Assembly: GCA_937928175.1 (NCBI GenBank)
Contig: CALFVP010000026.1
Location: forward strand, 1-7,892
DNA length: 7,892 nucleotides
Reading direction: 5' to 3'
DNA from: an uncultured bacterium
GTDB taxonomy: Bacteria; Spirochaetota; Brevinematia; DTOW01
Shown: in pieces, positions 1 through 6,800 of the stretch
Layout of the letters: the number at the start of each line of letters is the position of its first letter
How positions within the stretch are numbered: position 1 is the first letter of the stretch
Position numbers and translations under genes: made by a program
Notes under the pieces: generated by a model
Seen by the model: only the letters and a program-made list of their open reading frames with translations
Database searches by the model: none
Told to the model about the DNA's origin: nothing

Positions 1-809
1 TTTATTTCCCTGTAGTTATTTCCAAAAGAATGTACCATTCCGTCGATTCCTATCCAAATTTCTGAATCTAAAATTTCAGCAACGGAAAACTTAGCATTAG
101 CTGCACCAGAAAGGTTTAAAGGAGCTTCTGTACCATCTATAAAATACGCACCTAAAAACAATTGCCAAATATAATCCGATGTTCTTTGCTCAGCATAAAA
201 TCCACCACCATCTCTACCCACCAAAGACAAGTTTGTTGTATCCTCCCCCATACCCGGCATTGATACAATACTACCATCAAAAAATTCAATAGGTCTTAAC
301 AAGTAAGGTATACCTCCAAACCTAGCAATAGAAGAAGAATCTACATAAAACCCATTATTATCCACTTTACTATCAATAACGTTACTCACACCAAAAACAC
401 TAGAAGATATAACCCAAGAGTTAAACCACCCTATAATGTTTTCCGGATCATCAAACCTTAAAACCCTATACCTATAGAAAGGAATTATCTTAACTTTTGC
501 AGCTTTATAGAAATAGTTAATCATAAGGTTATCAACAGATACATGTTTAAACTTGGTAGTAGGCTGAACTATAAGGTTAGCAATACCGTAAATATCTGAA
601 GTTAATTCTAATTTTGTACCAAAATTAACAATAAACTCAATATTATCCAAACCAAAGTAAGGATCAGTAGCAACGTTATTGTAAACGTAGTTTGATTGCA
701 TGTATTTAAAATCACCAACACTTATAAGATCACCTTTAAACTTAACAGCACCAAAAGATAAATAACTACCTAAAATCAAAGATAAAACAACAAAAATAAA
801 CTTTCTCAT
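1..809 (-). CDS. Predicted outer-membrane beta-barrel protein, paralogue of the next upstream gene (3' end outside window)
   Basis: This reading frame is open from an ATG at 807-809 to the left edge (269 complete codons, no stop), so the C-terminus is missing because of the window and not because of a mutation. The start follows a G-run Shine-Dalgarno (815-822) whose 5' part overlaps the TAG stop of the preceding gene, with 11 bp between the genes. The first ~21 residues (MRKFIFVVLSLILGSYLSFG) are a Sec signal peptide with no lipobox cysteine. The mature part alternates polar and hydrophobic residues and is rich in Tyr, Phe, Gly and Asn, as in beta-barrels. Residues 168-207 align without gaps to residues 153-192 of the 821-2626 product, with 20 of 40 identical by hand count, including PIEF-DGS and TNL-L-G-D. 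It is therefore a tandem paralogue of that gene. I do not recognise the family. The barrel and outer-membrane location are inferred from composition, the signal peptide and the operon. Confidence 0.85.
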   Translation of the reverse strand, partial: MRKFIFVVLSLILGSYLSFGAVKFKGDLISVGDFKYMQSNYVYNNVATDPYFGLDNIEFIVNFGTKLELTSDIYGIANLIVQPTTKFKHVSVDNLMINYFYKAAKVKIIPFYRYRVLRFDDPENIIGWFNSWVISSSVFGVSNVIDSKVDNNGFYVDSSSIARFGGIPYLLRPIEFFDGSIVSMPGMGEDTTNLSLVGRDGGGFYAEQRTSDYIWQLFLGAYFIDGTEAPLNLSGAANAKFSVAEILDSEIWIGIDGMVHSFGNNYREI

Positions 810-820
810 ACAATACCCCC

Positions 821-2626
821 CTAATATCTAATGTAAAGATCAAACCTTATAACAGGCTCAACAGCAAGTTTATACTCACCAGTATTTACATATCTACCAT
901 CAGAATACAAAGTTGAAGCAAAGTTATCAGCCATCATAAGTCCACTAGAAAAGTCTCTAGCGCCATTGTACATAATTACCACAGACTCAAGTCCTCTACC
1001 TAAATCCAAATCGTTAACACTAGTCATACCATACCACCCGTAAGATAAAACAATATACGAATTAACTTTAGGTATAGAATACCATAACCCAACATAAGGC
1101 GTAAGAATAGTATTTTCACCTACATTACCAACATTAACGTTACCAACTTGAACAACCCCCCTACCTCCAACCTTTAACCACAAATTATCACCTATCTCCT
1201 TTCTTAAATTCTTGCTAAGTAACGAAGAAAGATTATACCCAAAATAAACCCTCAAATCACTATAAAACAAATTAGTACTCAACATAGTTCTATAAACAGA
1301 ACTATTATTAGCATAACCTAAAACATCAATGGATACCACATCTCCCAAATAACCAATATTACCTACTCCAACAATAGAAGTAACAATATAAACTGGATCA
1401 TTTACTTTCATATCTCTAACACCTAACTTAGCCAAAACCTTAACTTCATCATTTTTAGTGATCAAAGGTAACTCATAGTAGGTAAATAGTTTTAAATCAC
1501 CACCAAGTATTGAAACATTTGACTTAGAATCAGGCAAAACACCAACACCACTAACCTCAACTTTAGTACCTTCTACACCCTTAAACAATAACCCACCTGT
1601 AAAATAAATATCTTGATAATTTCGTTTATTGGTCCCAATATAAGCTTTCTTAAAAACAACACCACCCTCAACACTAAAGTAAAGTAAATCACTCATATCA
1701 AAACTACCGTACCCACCTATAAACTGGTAAGATTGAACATTAAAATCAACTATCAAAGGTAAGTTATAAAAGTACGTATTACTACTTCCAAATGCTACTG
1801 ACATAATAAAATGAAACCTATAATCACTTCCCTTAGAATAAGGAGATAAGGTATTTGTAGTTAATTCCCTGTAAAGAGCACCTAAATAGAGATCTCCAAC
1901 TCCTATATTCATAGCTCCACCTACCCTAGCACCACCATAATTACCACTCATCATATTATTCAAAAGCGTTGCATTATGTAAATTACCAACACTATCGTAA
2001 ATATTTTTAGCGATATACCCCTCAACATCTACAAATCCATCAAAGTAGCTAGCGTAAATACCGTAATAATCCTTACCACCCAAAACTAAATTAGTCACAT
2101 CCTTCTTACAGGTAGAAAAAATTTCTACAGATCCATCCAAAAACTCAATAGGATACAAAAAGTAAGGTACAAACCAATGTCCTCTAGAAAATGAGGATGA
2201 GTATAACGGTAAAGATGGTAGGAAATCAAAAAACATCTCAGAAGAAAGTTTCATTCTTACACTTCTACTTTTAAAAAATCCTTTAACTGTAAAAATATCA
2301 TCGGAATACCCAACAAGACCACTGTTTATATCAAGATAAGTTGATCCATCTAAAAACGAATTAGCGTAAAAATCAATAGATCCAAACAAATTCTCTTCCT
2401 TAACACCTAACCCAAATATGAAGGACAACCTACTATCTCTCAAGTACCATCTATTATCACCATACTGAAATCCATACCTATACGGTCCGTAATGTCCCCT
2501 AAGGTAATTATCATCAACGTTTTGAAATAACGAAGTTGAAAAGTAAGCATCTACAAAAGGTTTAACAGCAGCAAAAGAAGTAAAAACAAAACTTAAAAGA
2601 AACATCAAAACAAAAAATTTCCTCAT
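821..2626 (-). CDS. Predicted outer-membrane beta-barrel protein, 601 aa, unknown family
   Basis: The start codon ATG (2624-2626) lies 5 nt after the Shine-Dalgarno AGGGGGGTG (2632-2640). The gap to the preceding gene is 18 bp. Residues 1-20 (MRKFFVLMFLLSFVFTSFAA) form a signal peptide with a good A-A cleavage region. The rest has no long hydrophobic helix. It is rich in Tyr, Ser, Gly, Val and Asn and full of short amphipathic stretches separated by Gly/Asn/Asp turns. It ends ...PVIRFDLYIRY, with alternating hydrophobic residues and a terminal aromatic, the usual signature of the last strand of an outer-membrane barrel recognised by BamA. A single Cys occurs at ~173. The conserved block at residues ~153-192 (PYFLYPIEFLDGS, then TNLVLGGKD) recurs in the next downstream gene. 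I do not recognise the family. A porin, a surface adhesin or an outer-sheath protein are all possible, and the barrel topology is inferred. Confidence 0.88.
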   Translation of the reverse strand: MRKFFVLMFLLSFVFTSFAAVKPFVDAYFSTSLFQNVDDNYLRGHYGPYRYGFQYGDNRWYLRDSRLSFIFGLGVKEENLFGSIDFYANSFLDGSTYLDINSGLVGYSDDIFTVKGFFKSRSVRMKLSSEMFFDFLPSLPLYSSSFSRGHWFVPYFLYPIEFLDGSVEIFSTCKKDVTNLVLGGKDYYGIYASYFDGFVDVEGYIAKNIYDSVGNLHNATLLNNMMSGNYGGARVGGAMNIGVGDLYLGALYRELTTNTLSPYSKGSDYRFHFIMSVAFGSSNTYFYNLPLIVDFNVQSYQFIGGYGSFDMSDLLYFSVEGGVVFKKAYIGTNKRNYQDIYFTGGLLFKGVEGTKVEVSGVGVLPDSKSNVSILGGDLKLFTYYELPLITKNDEVKVLAKLGVRDMKVNDPVYIVTSIVGVGNIGYLGDVVSIDVLGYANNSSVYRTMLSTNLFYSDLRVYFGYNLSSLLSKNLRKEIGDNLWLKVGGRGVVQVGNVNVGNVGENTILTPYVGLWYSIPKVNSYIVLSYGWYGMTSVNDLDLGRGLESVVIMYNGARDFSSGLMMADNFASTLYSDGRYVNTGEYKLAVEPVIRFDLYIRY

Positions 2627-2644
2627 ACTAACACCCCCCTAAAC

Positions 2645-4363
2645 TTAAAAATACATTTCTCCAGTTATATTAATTTTATTATCCGTTTCAGCACCTCTAA
2701 CAAAATCTACATCTCCAACAAGTCCAGTGTTCATATCGTTACCTTCACCGTAACTAAGGAAAATCTTAGCATTACCAGCAGGATAAAACTGAAGTTGCCC
2801 AAAGAAAGAAGTCCATGCTATATAACCACTTCTTGAAACTCTCTCTTGGTTACCTCTCATAACACCTAACCTTGAATAAAACTTAACCCACGAAAGAATA
2901 TTCACAGTTATCTCTAAACCAAAACCTAAGAAAAACTTCTCTTCAACATTTTGTAAATTGAACAATTTAGCCATAGGTCTTATTTTAGCAAACTCATTCT
3001 CAAAATCCAAAGATAAAACCAAATGCCTAAACCAACCTTCCAAATCAATCTGATTTAAATAATCTCTACCAAAGTACTGCTGAAGCTCTCCTATAAACTT
3101 AACTCCCCCCTTAAACGAAGCGTAAATCTCAGTTATCCACTCCAAATAATGAGAAGGATTTTTAGAAACCATCTTCTCTTGAAACAAAAATTGCCATATA
3201 TTATAATCATCATGTTTTATTCCTTTGCTATCTTCCCAAACATCCCAATCATAATTATGTACATACTTCATATACGATTTTACATTTACAAACTTCACAG
3301 GAAAAGCGTAAGATAGTTGTGCAAATTGTTCAAAATAATCTCTCTGTCTTCCAGAAGCAGGATCAACGCTTCCCCCTAAGTACTGTCTGAAATTGGTCTG
3401 CAAACTAACAACAGAATAAGTAAACTCCACTCCTCCTATAGTCTTAGGATCATCGTAACCAACTTTACCAACAAACTTATAAACCAAAGATTCGTTATCT
3501 CCCAATAAAAACCTATGCAACATCCAATCACTCTCATTCCAACCTTCAGGAATAGGTAAAGAAACACTCTCAGGAGCAAAAGATCTACCAACTTCACCAG
3601 ATAGATTAAAAGACAACCCCCTAATACCAGGAATACCACCAGAATAAGACAAGTCTAAACCCAAAACGTTATACTGCCCTTTTTTCCAAGAATCTTCAAC
3701 GTAAACATTCCAATCGTTCGTATTCCTAGGTAACTGATAAAGCAAAAATCCCCCAGTTGAACCAATACCTAAAGTATTACCTAAAGGATCTTTTATATCG
3801 TACTTCGAAATTCTAAAAACCAAAGCAGTTTCATTCTTATTCTCACCAACAGATTTCTCAACTAACTCATTAGCGTAGTCTATTAAAGAAGCTTTAAACT
3901 CAAACCCAGTACCAAAAATATTTGGTATTCTACTATAAATACCCCCATCTTTATCCGTACCAACATCAGAAGAAAACTGTAACAAAGGTTGATACATGTT
4001 TACTCTCCAACCTTCGTTATAAAACATCACAGCTTCACCCCATTTTTGCCAAAACTGAACATGAGATGAAAAATCATAAGCACCAAGGTAAGATGAAATA
4101 TAACCACCACTTGAATAAGTAGAACCAAACCCTGTTTTGAATATGGTCCAAAAATTAACACCAGGGGCAGCTGCTGCATTCAAATTAATCTCAAAATTAC
4201 CGTAAGGCGAAGAAGGATCAACGTACCAAATCCTTATGTCATTAGTTATCAACGAAGAATTAACATTCAAACCAACTCTAGTGTAAGTACCAAACTCAAC
4301 TCCAGAAAACCCCAAAAAATAAAAGCTAAAGACAAAAACCATTACTAAAATTAACTTCCTCAT
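2645..4363 (-). CDS. Predicted large outer-membrane beta-barrel (porin-like) protein, 572 aa
   Basis: The ATG at 4361-4363 is chosen over an in-frame ATG at 4388-4390. It follows AAGGAGG at 5-nt spacing and begins directly with a signal peptide (MRKLILVMVFVFSFYFLGFSG). The upstream codon would add nine polar residues and overlap the preceding gene. The mature protein opens with VEFGTYTRVGLN, reminiscent of the first strand of porins. It has many Trp, Tyr and Phe residues, no cysteine, and ends NKINITGEMYF, a textbook C-terminal Phe barrel signature. Trp-rich stretches (for example near HVQFWQKWGEA and YDWDVWEDS) would fit aromatic girdles or a sugar-binding lining, but that is inference. Length is at or above that of common 16-18-strand porins. 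I do not recognise a named family. The gene begins 10 bp after the preceding stop, so translational coupling is likely. Confidence 0.87.
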   Translation of the reverse strand: MRKLILVMVFVFSFYFLGFSGVEFGTYTRVGLNVNSSLITNDIRIWYVDPSSPYGNFEINLNAAAAPGVNFWTIFKTGFGSTYSSGGYISSYLGAYDFSSHVQFWQKWGEAVMFYNEGWRVNMYQPLLQFSSDVGTDKDGGIYSRIPNIFGTGFEFKASLIDYANELVEKSVGENKNETALVFRISKYDIKDPLGNTLGIGSTGGFLLYQLPRNTNDWNVYVEDSWKKGQYNVLGLDLSYSGGIPGIRGLSFNLSGEVGRSFAPESVSLPIPEGWNESDWMLHRFLLGDNESLVYKFVGKVGYDDPKTIGGVEFTYSVVSLQTNFRQYLGGSVDPASGRQRDYFEQFAQLSYAFPVKFVNVKSYMKYVHNYDWDVWEDSKGIKHDDYNIWQFLFQEKMVSKNPSHYLEWITEIYASFKGGVKFIGELQQYFGRDYLNQIDLEGWFRHLVLSLDFENEFAKIRPMAKLFNLQNVEEKFFLGFGLEITVNILSWVKFYSRLGVMRGNQERVSRSGYIAWTSFFGQLQFYPAGNAKIFLSYGEGNDMNTGLVGDVDFVRGAETDNKINITGEMYF

Positions 4364-4376
4364 AACCCCCTCCTTA
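4361..4376 (-). promoter_or_regulatory. Shine-Dalgarno overlapping the stop codon of the PorV-like gene
   Basis: The minus strand reads TAAGGAGGGGGTTATG. The TAA stop of the PorV-like gene (4374-4376) supplies the first two bases of AAGGAGG (4369-4375), and the ATG (4361-4363) of the 572-residue barrel follows after 5 nt. This arrangement decides the start at 4363 and favours translational coupling, because a terminating ribosome sits on the initiation site. Confidence 0.85.
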
Positions 4377-5267
4377 GAATAAGTTAACAAATCCCAATAA
4401 GTCTATTTGATAATACCAACCAAGATTATCTCTATTTTGTACACCAAAATTAACTTCAAAATTTGGTCCTCTTACACCCAATCCCATAGTAATCCTATTG
4501 TTATTTAACCCTATTCTAGTAAATAAGGTATCAGCGTAAGAAATTTCAGTACCTAAAGAAAAGTAAGAAGAAGAACTTGTATTTAAACCTAAATTGTAAG
4601 ATGCAAAAACCTTCATGTAAGGTTTAACTAAGTACAAAGAAGTACCTATCTTCAAAGAAGAGTAAACATCTGCTCCTCCAGAATCAGACAGAAAAGCAAA
4701 CTTATAAGGCAAAAGGTTATACCCTACAACACCAAAACTAATTAATTCATTCAAAACAACCAAACTCAACCCCGCATCAAAGTTAAAACCGTACTTATCA
4801 CCGTTAATACTCTGGTCAAGCTCATACCCTTTCAAAGAAATACCAAGTCCTTTAAATACCACTCCAGCACTAACTGTATCTACAAAACCAACAAACTCAG
4901 ATAAATCTATACCTTTAGAAACCCCTAAACCTAAAATTGTATACCTTAACCCAAAATCAACACTACTTCCATAAGAAGAAAAACTAACACCCATTTGGAA
5001 AATATCAAAAACGTTACCAGCAAGATTAAAATTAACTAGATTAACTCCAGCAACTCCAAAAGGCTCAGAATACGAAACAGTAGCAGATATTCCACTAACG
5101 TAACTAATACAAGCAGGATTATACACAACAGAATACGCATCACCAACCTCAGTAATATTTGCACCTCCTAAAGCAACGTACCTACCACCAACAAAAACAG
5201 GTTCAAATATACCACTAGAACTAAAAGCTAACCCTAAAACCAAAAAAACAACAAAAATTCTTTTCAT
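4374..5267 (-). CDS. PorV/FadL-like outer-membrane beta-barrel protein, 297 aa
   Basis: The start ATG (5265-5267) lies 4 nt after AAGGGGGTG. Residues 1-19 (MKRIFVVFLVLGLAFSSSG) are a signal peptide. Mature residues ~27-52 carry GGRYVALGGANITE-GDAYSVVYNPA. This matches the N-terminal pattern of the PorV / UPF0164 / FadL-type superfamily (G-R-a-MGGA---ad-a-a--NPA), in which the segment forms a hatch or first strands inside the barrel. The C-terminus, YQIDLLGFVNLF, ends in Phe with alternating hydrophobics. About 300 residues is near PorV-type length and shorter than E. coli FadL. In Bacteroidota, PorV binds the C-terminal sorting domain of type IX secretion cargo. Related proteins elsewhere have no settled role, and FadL itself transports fatty acids. 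The gene directly upstream encodes a secreted Ig-tailed protein, which makes a carrier or anchor role worth considering. Family assignment is from motif reading only, and its function here is unknown. Confidence 0.8.
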   Translation of the reverse strand: MKRIFVVFLVLGLAFSSSGIFEPVFVGGRYVALGGANITEVGDAYSVVYNPACISYVSGISATVSYSEPFGVAGVNLVNFNLAGNVFDIFQMGVSFSSYGSSVDFGLRYTILGLGVSKGIDLSEFVGFVDTVSAGVVFKGLGISLKGYELDQSINGDKYGFNFDAGLSLVVLNELISFGVVGYNLLPYKFAFLSDSGGADVYSSLKIGTSLYLVKPYMKVFASYNLGLNTSSSSYFSLGTEISYADTLFTRIGLNNNRITMGLGVRGPNFEVNFGVQNRDNLGWYYQIDLLGFVNLF

Positions 5268-5281
5268 AAAACACCCCCTTA

Positions 5282-6706
5282 TTAATAAATAACACTAATC
5301 AACCTAGTAGCAATAATATCAAGACCACCAACATTCTTACCACCCACAACTAAAACGTAATTACCCATAGGAACAGTATTACCTTTATCATCTTTACCAT
5401 CCCAAATAAACTTGTAATGACTTTCATAAACACCAGGTTTTGCACTGTACTGTATAGCTGAAGGGTTATCTGTCAAAAGAATCTTTTCGGCTAAAGTCCT
5501 TACCAGATTCCCTTTTTCATCGTATATCTTTATATACCCCTCAAAAATGTACTCAGTAACATCTTTTATATCAAACCTTACTTTTACCTTATCACCTTTA
5601 GTCGGAGCTAGAACTTTAGGTTTATCGTCCTCAACTCCTTCCAAACTACCCCTGAAAACTTTAGCAAAAAACCTAGGAGATTTTGTAGGTCTAATTTGAA
5701 CTCCAGGATAAAAGTTAATAAAAGCCTCATTCCTTACATTTACTCCTATTCTAGGTTTACCATCACCATCAGTAACTTTAATCATCACGAAATTATCTTG
5801 AACAGATTTTGAGCTTGGATCAACACCAGACGAATTATCCGGCATATACTCATAGTTAAAATTACCACTATCAGGACCAGTCGTAGCAACAGCTATCTTA
5901 AGCCACATATTCGTAGGGTTAACGTTGGTTAAAAACACATCCCACCTTATTTTACCAATAGCAACCCTTTTAAACATATCAGGTTCTTGAGCACCATTGA
6001 AAAAGAAATCAAAAACATTCGAATTCATATTAGGACTACCAGGTACATTACCAGTGTCTTGATAACTACTTATACCTAACTCTTCATCACCGGTAGCCAA
6101 AGAATACAACTGTACACCACCCCTATTCCCAAACGGATCAAGTTCAACACTATCATTAGGATTCCAAAAACCTATATACATATCCGGATCCATACCCGAA
6201 AAGAAAACACCTCTATTCCAAACCACTATAGATTCAACAAAACTCGTTCTACCTTTACCAGGTTCCCTATCAAAGTATATCATTAAATTGTTATGTCTTC
6301 CAGCAGCTTGTCCCCTCACAGCAAAGTAAATATAATTAGTATCCCATGTAAGCCATAACTCACTTAATTCAGCTTTAGTAAGAGTATCTGTATCTTTACC
6401 AGGATAAACCGAATCATTCGTAGATTCACACTTATTCTCATAATCAAAACCGTAGTACTTAAGCATTTGTCCACCGTTATTCGTTAAATCATTCTGGTTA
6501 ACAATTTGCCCATAAGGTTTATTCAAAATATTCGTAGGAGAAATAAGAAGTTCATCTGGCTCCCACCCCATATTAAAAGGATCCCAACTACCAGTAAGTC
6601 TAATAGTAATATTCTTATTACTAGCAGTAACACCAAACAAATCTAAAGAAATAACAAAAAACAAACAAAAAACAAAAATCATCCTAAAATACCTACTCAA
6701 CCCCAT
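5282..6706 (-). CDS. Secreted protein with C-terminal FlgD-like Ig domain and N-terminal CBM9/DOMON-like beta-sandwich region, 474 aa
   Basis: The start at 6704-6706 is chosen because it sits 6 nt after a perfect AGGAGG and downstream of the promoter at 6729-6757. An in-frame ATG at 6755-6757 lies in the -35 box and cannot be on that transcript. Residues ~1-28 (MGLSRYFRMIFVFCLFF, ending VTA) are a signal peptide, and Cys14 is inside the hydrophobic core, not a lipobox. Residues ~33-325 resemble the beta-sandwich CBM9/DOMON type: a GSWDPFN opening, then LWLTWDTNYIYFAVRG and NNLMIYFDREPGKG. I assign this only tentatively. Residues ~364-474 are an Ig-like FlgD domain: IYDEKGNLVRTL, then FIWDGKDDKGNTVPMGNYVLV, the family's usual W-DG-dd-G---p-G-Y core. 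Such C-terminal domains are common on exported proteins and on type IX secretion cargo. It is the first gene of the operon, 14 bp from the PorV-like gene. Its substrate is unknown. Sugar binding is a guess from the N-terminal fold. Confidence 0.85.
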   Translation of the reverse strand: MGLSRYFRMIFVFCLFFVISLDLFGVTASNKNITIRLTGSWDPFNMGWEPDELLISPTNILNKPYGQIVNQNDLTNNGGQMLKYYGFDYENKCESTNDSVYPGKDTDTLTKAELSELWLTWDTNYIYFAVRGQAAGRHNNLMIYFDREPGKGRTSFVESIVVWNRGVFFSGMDPDMYIGFWNPNDSVELDPFGNRGGVQLYSLATGDEELGISSYQDTGNVPGSPNMNSNVFDFFFNGAQEPDMFKRVAIGKIRWDVFLTNVNPTNMWLKIAVATTGPDSGNFNYEYMPDNSSGVDPSSKSVQDNFVMIKVTDGDGKPRIGVNVRNEAFINFYPGVQIRPTKSPRFFAKVFRGSLEGVEDDKPKVLAPTKGDKVKVRFDIKDVTEYIFEGYIKIYDEKGNLVRTLAEKILLTDNPSAIQYSAKPGVYESHYKFIWDGKDDKGNTVPMGNYVLVVGGKNVGGLDIIATRLISVIY

Positions 6707-6718
6707 AGATATCCTCCT
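6704..6718 (-). promoter_or_regulatory. Shine-Dalgarno AGGAGG and ATG of the Ig-domain gene
   Basis: On the minus strand AGGAGG (6713-6718) is followed by ATATCT and then ATG (6704-6706). This is a perfect anti-SD match at ideal spacing. Together with the promoter position it decides the start of this gene and removes 17 codons from the longest open frame. Confidence 0.88.
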
Positions 6719-6728
6719 ACATGGGTCT

Positions 6729-6757
6729 ATTATAAAAAACAAAAAAAACACTTTCAA
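6729..6757 (-). promoter_or_regulatory. Sigma-70-type promoter of the envelope operon
   Basis: The minus strand reads TTGAAA (-35, 6752-6757), a spacer of exactly 17 bp (6735-6751), then a perfect TATAAT (-10, 6729-6734). The spacer is almost all T (eight T, one G, five T before the -10), which gives A-tracts on the other strand and probably intrinsic curvature. The start point would be near 6721-6723, leaving a leader of only ~15-17 nt that holds little more than the Shine-Dalgarno. No other intergenic gap in the run has room for a promoter, so this one most likely serves all five genes below it. Confidence 0.82.
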
Positions 6758-6786
6758 GAGTTTAAAACTCTAAGAGTTTAAAACTC
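6741..6786 (-). terminator. Possible rho-independent terminator of mnmG overlapping the operon promoter
   Basis: On the minus strand two palindrome copies (6774-6786 and 6758-6770) can fold on each other into a 13-bp stem with one central T-T mismatch and a TTA loop. The next 9 nt (6749-6757) are followed by eight T residues (6741-6748), then G and six more T. The U-tract is farther from the stem than in a typical intrinsic terminator, and the stem is AT-rich, so efficiency is doubtful. The same T-tract is the promoter spacer, so terminator and promoter would be superimposed. Confidence 0.4.
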
Positions 6787-6800
6787 AGAGTTCAAAACTC
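6758..6800. repeat. Three tandem palindromes of 13 bp upstream of the operon promoter
   Basis: The plus strand reads GAGTTTAAAACTC at 6758-6770 and again at 6774-6786, and GAGTTCAAAACTC at 6788-6800. Each is a palindrome about a central base, with GAGTTT/AAACTC half-sites (one T-to-C change in the third copy). Centres lie at 6764, 6780 and 6794, roughly -42, -58 and -72 from the predicted start. The first copy abuts the -35 box, and the last overlaps the first base of the mnmG stop codon (6800-6802). Two readings compete: binding sites for a dimeric regulator of the operon, or terminator stem material for mnmG. Confidence 0.8.

Noticed and set aside
1..809. Leftmost gene as a truncated pseudogene
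   Set aside because: The frame is intact to the edge with a signal peptide, a ribosome site and a conserved block. The missing end is due to the window limit.
3436..3639. 67-codon open frame on the minus strand
   Set aside because: It lies wholly inside the 572-residue barrel gene in another frame, has no Shine-Dalgarno or family resemblance, and its Leu/Val-rich content is what a T-rich coding strand gives out of frame.
3922..4122. 66-codon open frame on the plus strand
   Set aside because: It is antisense to the 572-residue barrel gene, with no ribosome site. Its Lys/His/Tyr-rich content is an artefact of reading the A/C-rich complement.
4364..4390. Upstream in-frame ATG (4388-4390) for the 572-residue barrel gene
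   Set aside because: It would overlap the end of the PorV-like gene and add a polar stretch before the signal peptide, whereas the ATG at 4361-4363 has a perfect AAGGAGG.
6707..6757. Upstream in-frame ATG (6755-6757) for the Ig-domain gene
   Set aside because: It overlaps the -35 box of the operon promoter, has no good Shine-Dalgarno, and would put 17 extra residues including Asp, Cys and Arg-Arg before a normal signal peptide.
6758..6800. Tandem repeats as a CRISPR array
   Set aside because: Repeats are 13 bp with 1-3 bp between them, far too short for repeat and spacer units, and they fit a regulatory or terminator element.
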